Shown here piece after piece: positions 3,454 through 6,368 of a DNA stretch of 6,368 bases. The DNA lies in the NCBI GenBank assembly GCA_028287225.1, contig JAQBPZ010000374.1:1-6368 (forward strand). The letters run 5' to 3'. The stretch is from Gemmatimonadota bacterium (GTDB lineage Bacteria; Gemmatimonadota; Gemmatimonadetes; Gemmatimonadales; Gemmatimonadaceae). Position numbers and translations under genes: made by a program. The notes below the pieces were generated by a model, which did not search any database, was not told where the DNA came from, and was given only the letters and a program-made list of their open reading frames with translations. Position 1 is the first letter of the stretch. Every line of letters starts with the position of its first letter.

Positions 3454-6360
3454 ATGAAGGACAAGATCGTCGTCCGCGGTGCGCGGCAGCACAACCTCAA
3501 GAACTTCGATCTCGAGATCCCGCGGCGCTCGTTCACGGTCGTCACCGGGCCCTCGGGCTCCGGCAAGTCGTCGCTCGCCTTCGACACCATCTATGCCGAG
3601 GGGCAGCGGCGCTACGTCGAGTCCCTCTCGGCCTACGCGCGCCAGTTCCTCGAGCGCATGGAGAAGCCCGACGTCGACTCCATCGACGGCCTCTCCCCCG
3701 CCGTCGCCATCGAGCAGAGCAACCCCACCAAGACCTCGCGCTCCACCGTCGGCACCGCGACCGAGATCTACGACTACCTGCGCCTCCTCTGGGCGCGCGT
3801 CGGCCGCACCATCTGCCCGCAGTGCGGCCGCGAGCTCAAGCCCGACACCGTGCAGTCGGTCACCGACACCGTCCTCGCCCTGCCCGCCGGCACCCGCTTC
3901 TACGTCGCCGCGCCGCTGCGCATGTCGGACGAGGTGACGCACGAGGTGGTGATCGAGAACCTCCGCGCGCAGGGATTCGTGCGCGTCAGCGTCGACGGCG
4001 CCGTGAAGCACCTCGACGAGCTGATGGTGGAGGCCATCGACATCACCTTCGCGAAGGAGGTGCTCGTCGTCATCGACCGCCTCACCGTGACCGAGGAGAC
4101 GCGCGGCCGCCTCGCCGACGCGGTGTCGACCGCCTTCCGCGAGGGCGATGCCGACGCCGTGGTGCTCTTCACCTCGGAGATCGTCTCGCCATTCGACGGC
4201 GCGCGCGTCATGCGCCTCCGGTTCACCGAGCGCTTCGAGTGCCCGAACGACGGCACCACGATGCCCGCGCCCACGCCGCAGCTCTTCTCGTTCAACTCCC
4301 CGCGCGGCGCCTGCCCGCAGTGCAACGGCTTCGGCGCGGTGCTGGAGTACGACGAGACCCTCATCGTGCCCTATCCCGACCGCTCGCTCCGCGACGGCGC
4401 GATCGATCCATGGACGAAGCCGCGCTACGAGACCAAGCGCCGCGCGCTGGCCGAGTTCGCGAAGAAGGAGGGCATCCCGATGGAGACCCCCTGGCAGGAG
4501 CTCGGCATCGCGCAGCGGCACAAGCTCCTGCACGGCAGCCAGCGCGGATGGAAGGGCATCTTCCCCTTCCTGCGCGAGCTCGAGGAGAAGCGCTACAAGC
4601 AGTACATCCGCGTCTTCCTGCGGCAGTACCAGACCGCGCAGGAGTGCCCCACCTGCCACGGCACGAAGCTCCAGCCCGAGTCGCTCCAGGTGAAGGTCGC
4701 GGGGCGCAACATCGCCGAGGTCAGCGACCTGCCGGTCGGCACGCTCACCACCTGGCTCGACGCGCTGCAGCTCGCGCCGATGGAGCAGCAGGTGGCCAAC
4801 CACATCCTGAAGGAGGCGCAGGACCGCGTGCGCTTCCTCTGCGACGTCGGCCTGAACTACCTCTCGCTCAACCGCGCGACGCGCACGCTCTCGGGCGGCG
4901 AGGCGCAGCGGATCGGGCAGGCGAACTCGCTCGCCTCGCGTCTAGTTGAAACCCTCTACGTCCTCGACGAGCCCTCCATCGGCCTGCACTCGCGCGACAT
5001 GGACCGGCTGCTCAAGCTGCTCCTCCGCCTGCGCGACGGTGGCAACACGGTGCTCGTGGTGGAGCACGACCTCGATGCGATCCGCGCCGCCGACTACATG
5101 GTGGAGATCGGGCCGCAGAGCGGCGAGAAGGGGGGCGAGCTGGTGTTCGCCGGGCCGATGTCGCGCGCCAGCGAGAGCCCGCTCACCGGGCAGTACCTGA
5201 GCGGCCAGCGGAGCATCCCCGTTCCGCCGGCGCGCCGGCGCATCGGCCCGCAGTGGCTCACCCTCACCGGGGCCCGCGAGCACAACCTCAAGTCGGTGGA
5301 CGTGCGCATCCCCCTCGGCGTCGTCACCGCGGTGACCGGCGTGTCGGGCAGCGGCAAGAGCACGCTCATCCACGACGTCCTGATGCGTGCCCTGGAGACG
5401 AAGCTCACCGGCGAGCATTCGGCCAAGCAGCATCTCGGCGAGCGCGTCGGCGCGTTCGACGACATCACCGGCTACGAGGCGCTCGACGACGTGGTGCTCG
5501 TGGACCAGAGCCCCATCGGCAAGTCGCCGCGCTCCAACCCGGTGACGTACGTGAAGGCGTTCGACGAGGTGCGTCGCATCTTCGCGTCGCTCCCCACGTC
5601 GCGCGCGCGCGGCTACACCGCGGGCACCTTCAGCTTCAACGTCGCCGGCGGACGCTGCGAAGCCTGCGAGGGCGCGGGCTACCAGGAGATCGAGATGGTC
5701 TTCATGGCCGACGTCTTCGTGCCGTGCGACGTCTGCGGCGGAAAGCGGTTCAAGCCGGACGTGCTGGAGGTGACCTACTTCGGCAAGAGCGTCACCGACG
5801 TGCTGGACATGACCGTGGACGAGGCGATCCGATTCTTCCCGTACGAGGAGAAGCTCGGCCAGGCGCTCTGGCAGCTCCAGCAGGTGGGACTCGGCTACCT
5901 GCGCCTGGGGCAGCCGGCCACGACGCTTTCCGGCGGTGAGGCGCAGCGGCTCAAGATCGCGCGGGAGCTGGCGCTCGGCGCCAGGAAGCAGGGGCGGAAG
6001 CTGTACATCATGGACGAGCCGACCACCGGGCTGCACCTCGAGGACATCCGCAGGCTGGCGCAGGTGTTCGACCGTCTCGTGGATGCCGGCCACACGCTCG
6101 TGCTGATCGAGCACAACCTGGACGTCATCAAGCTCGCGGACTGGGTCATCGACATGGGCCCCGAGGCGGGCGACGCCGGCGGTGAGGTGGTGGCGATGGG
6201 CCGCCCCGAGGAGGTGGCCGCGGTGGTCGGCTCGCACACCGGCGAGTGGCTGCGCACCGTGCTCCCTGACTGGGACAAGCCCTCGGGGGCGAAGCGCGCC
6301 GCACACGCCGGCGTCGTGAAGACCGCGCCGGCCGCGAGGAAGCGCGCCCGCTCCGCCTGA
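3454..6360 (+). CDS. uvrA: UvrA, excinuclease ABC ATPase subunit (nucleotide excision repair)
   Basis: This 968-residue protein is slightly longer than typical UvrA (about 940). UvrA dimers, with UvrB, recognise bulky DNA lesions in the cytoplasm and load UvrB for UvrC incision. Both ABC cassettes are intact: Walker A1 GPSGSGKS (32-39, K38), signature LSGGE (479-483), Walker B D505/E506, H538; and Walker A2 GVSGSGKS (629-636, K635), LSGGE (825-829), D854/E855, H887. The UvrB-binding region falls near 125-255. The C-terminal zinc module is complete (C735, C738, C758, C761), and C121/C124 and C398/C401 pairs are present. The first insert zinc module reads C263-P-N-D266 with C287/C290, so one expected Cys is Asp. 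A 28-residue tail (941-968) is Ala/Lys/Arg-rich with 8 basic residues. The ATG at 3454 begins the conserved N-terminus (I-V-V-R-G-A-R-Q-H-N-L-K); the frame is open upstream but non-conserved. No Shine-Dalgarno is seen. The gene stands alone on the right. It belongs to a variant UvrA subgroup rather than the Escherichia type. Confidence 0.97.
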   Translation: MKDKIVVRGARQHNLKNFDLEIPRRSFTVVTGPSGSGKSSLAFDTIYAEGQRRYVESLSAYARQFLERMEKPDVDSIDGLSPAVAIEQSNPTKTSRSTVGTATEIYDYLRLLWARVGRTICPQCGRELKPDTVQSVTDTVLALPAGTRFYVAAPLRMSDEVTHEVVIENLRAQGFVRVSVDGAVKHLDELMVEAIDITFAKEVLVVIDRLTVTEETRGRLADAVSTAFREGDADAVVLFTSEIVSPFDGARVMRLRFTERFECPNDGTTMPAPTPQLFSFNSPRGACPQCNGFGAVLEYDETLIVPYPDRSLRDGAIDPWTKPRYETKRRALAEFAKKEGIPMETPWQELGIAQRHKLLHGSQRGWKGIFPFLRELEEKRYKQYIRVFLRQYQTAQECPTCHGTKLQPESLQVKVAGRNIAEVSDLPVGTLTTWLDALQLAPMEQQVANHILKEAQDRVRFLCDVGLNYLSLNRATRTLSGGEAQRIGQANSLASRLVETLYVLDEPSIGLHSRDMDRLLKLLLRLRDGGNTVLVVEHDLDAIRAADYMVEIGPQSGEKGGELVFAGPMSRASESPLTGQYLSGQRSIPVPPARRRIGPQWLTLTGAREHNLKSVDVRIPLGVVTAVTGVSGSGKSTLIHDVLMRALETKLTGEHSAKQHLGERVGAFDDITGYEALDDVVLVDQSPIGKSPRSNPVTYVKAFDEVRRIFASLPTSRARGYTAGTFSFNVAGGRCEACEGAGYQEIEMVFMADVFVPCDVCGGKRFKPDVLEVTYFGKSVTDVLDMTVDEAIRFFPYEEKLGQALWQLQQVGLGYLRLGQPATTLSGGEAQRLKIARELALGARKQGRKLYIMDEPTTGLHLEDIRRLAQVFDRLVDAGHTLVLIEHNLDVIKLADWVIDMGPEAGDAGGEVVAMGRPEEVAAVVGSHTGEWLRTVLPDWDKPSGAKRAAHAGVVKTAPAARKRARSA

Positions 6361-6368
6361 TCCTTGTC

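Noticed and set aside
3385..4803. 472-codon minus-strand open frame opposite uvrA
   Set aside because: Composition is typical of antisense frames in high-GC genes, with no motif, while the opposite strand encodes well-conserved UvrA.
4942..6306. 454-codon minus-strand open frame opposite the second half of uvrA
   Set aside because: Same reason: low-complexity Arg/Leu/Val/His text and no domain, antisense to conserved UvrA motifs.

Overview
This is a GC-rich bacterial chromosome segment with four protein genes and one compact non-coding interval. It looks like a housekeeping and stress neighbourhood. I see no phage, transposase, CRISPR, tRNA or rRNA. GC content, codon use and protein style (strong G/C third positions; weak or absent Shine-Dalgarno sequences at three of four genes; a UvrA whose insert differs from the Escherichia/Bacillus type) would suit a Gemmatimonadota-like or other high-GC non-actinobacterial lineage. 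That placement is a guess; no marker gene settles it.

Layout: On the minus strand, reading leftward, an exporter-type ABC transporter half-molecule (membrane domain fused to ATPase, 664-2565) is followed after 83 bp by a tandem FHA-domain protein (580 down to the window edge, C-terminus cut off). The two could share a transcript. A divergent control region (2566-2730) separates them from a plus-strand gene for a small GlsB/YeaQ/YmgE-type membrane protein (2731-2997). That gene has a clear Shine-Dalgarno sequence, a near-consensus sigma-54 (-24/-12) promoter candidate and a strong intrinsic terminator (3008-3054).

The 456-bp gap 2998-3453 has no convincing gene but much structure: the terminator, a 42-bp imperfect inverted repeat (37 of 42 positions match) whose arms each carry three GCGAAT units spaced 10-11 bp, a GGT-rich tract between the arms, a second GC-rich hairpin, and a possible promoter for the next gene. 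The plus-strand uvrA gene (3454-6360) fills the rest. It encodes a full-length nucleotide excision repair ATPase with both ATPase cassettes intact, a Cys-to-Asp change in the first zinc module and a basic C-terminal tail.

Working together: no shared pathway is evident. UvrA acts in DNA repair, the GlsB-like protein is an envelope stress protein, the ABC protein exports an unknown substrate, and the FHA protein probably reads Ser/Thr phosphorylation. The items most worth a second look are the sigma-54 site, the inverted-repeat element and the UvrA zinc-site variant. I found no evidence of a wholly new multi-gene system.
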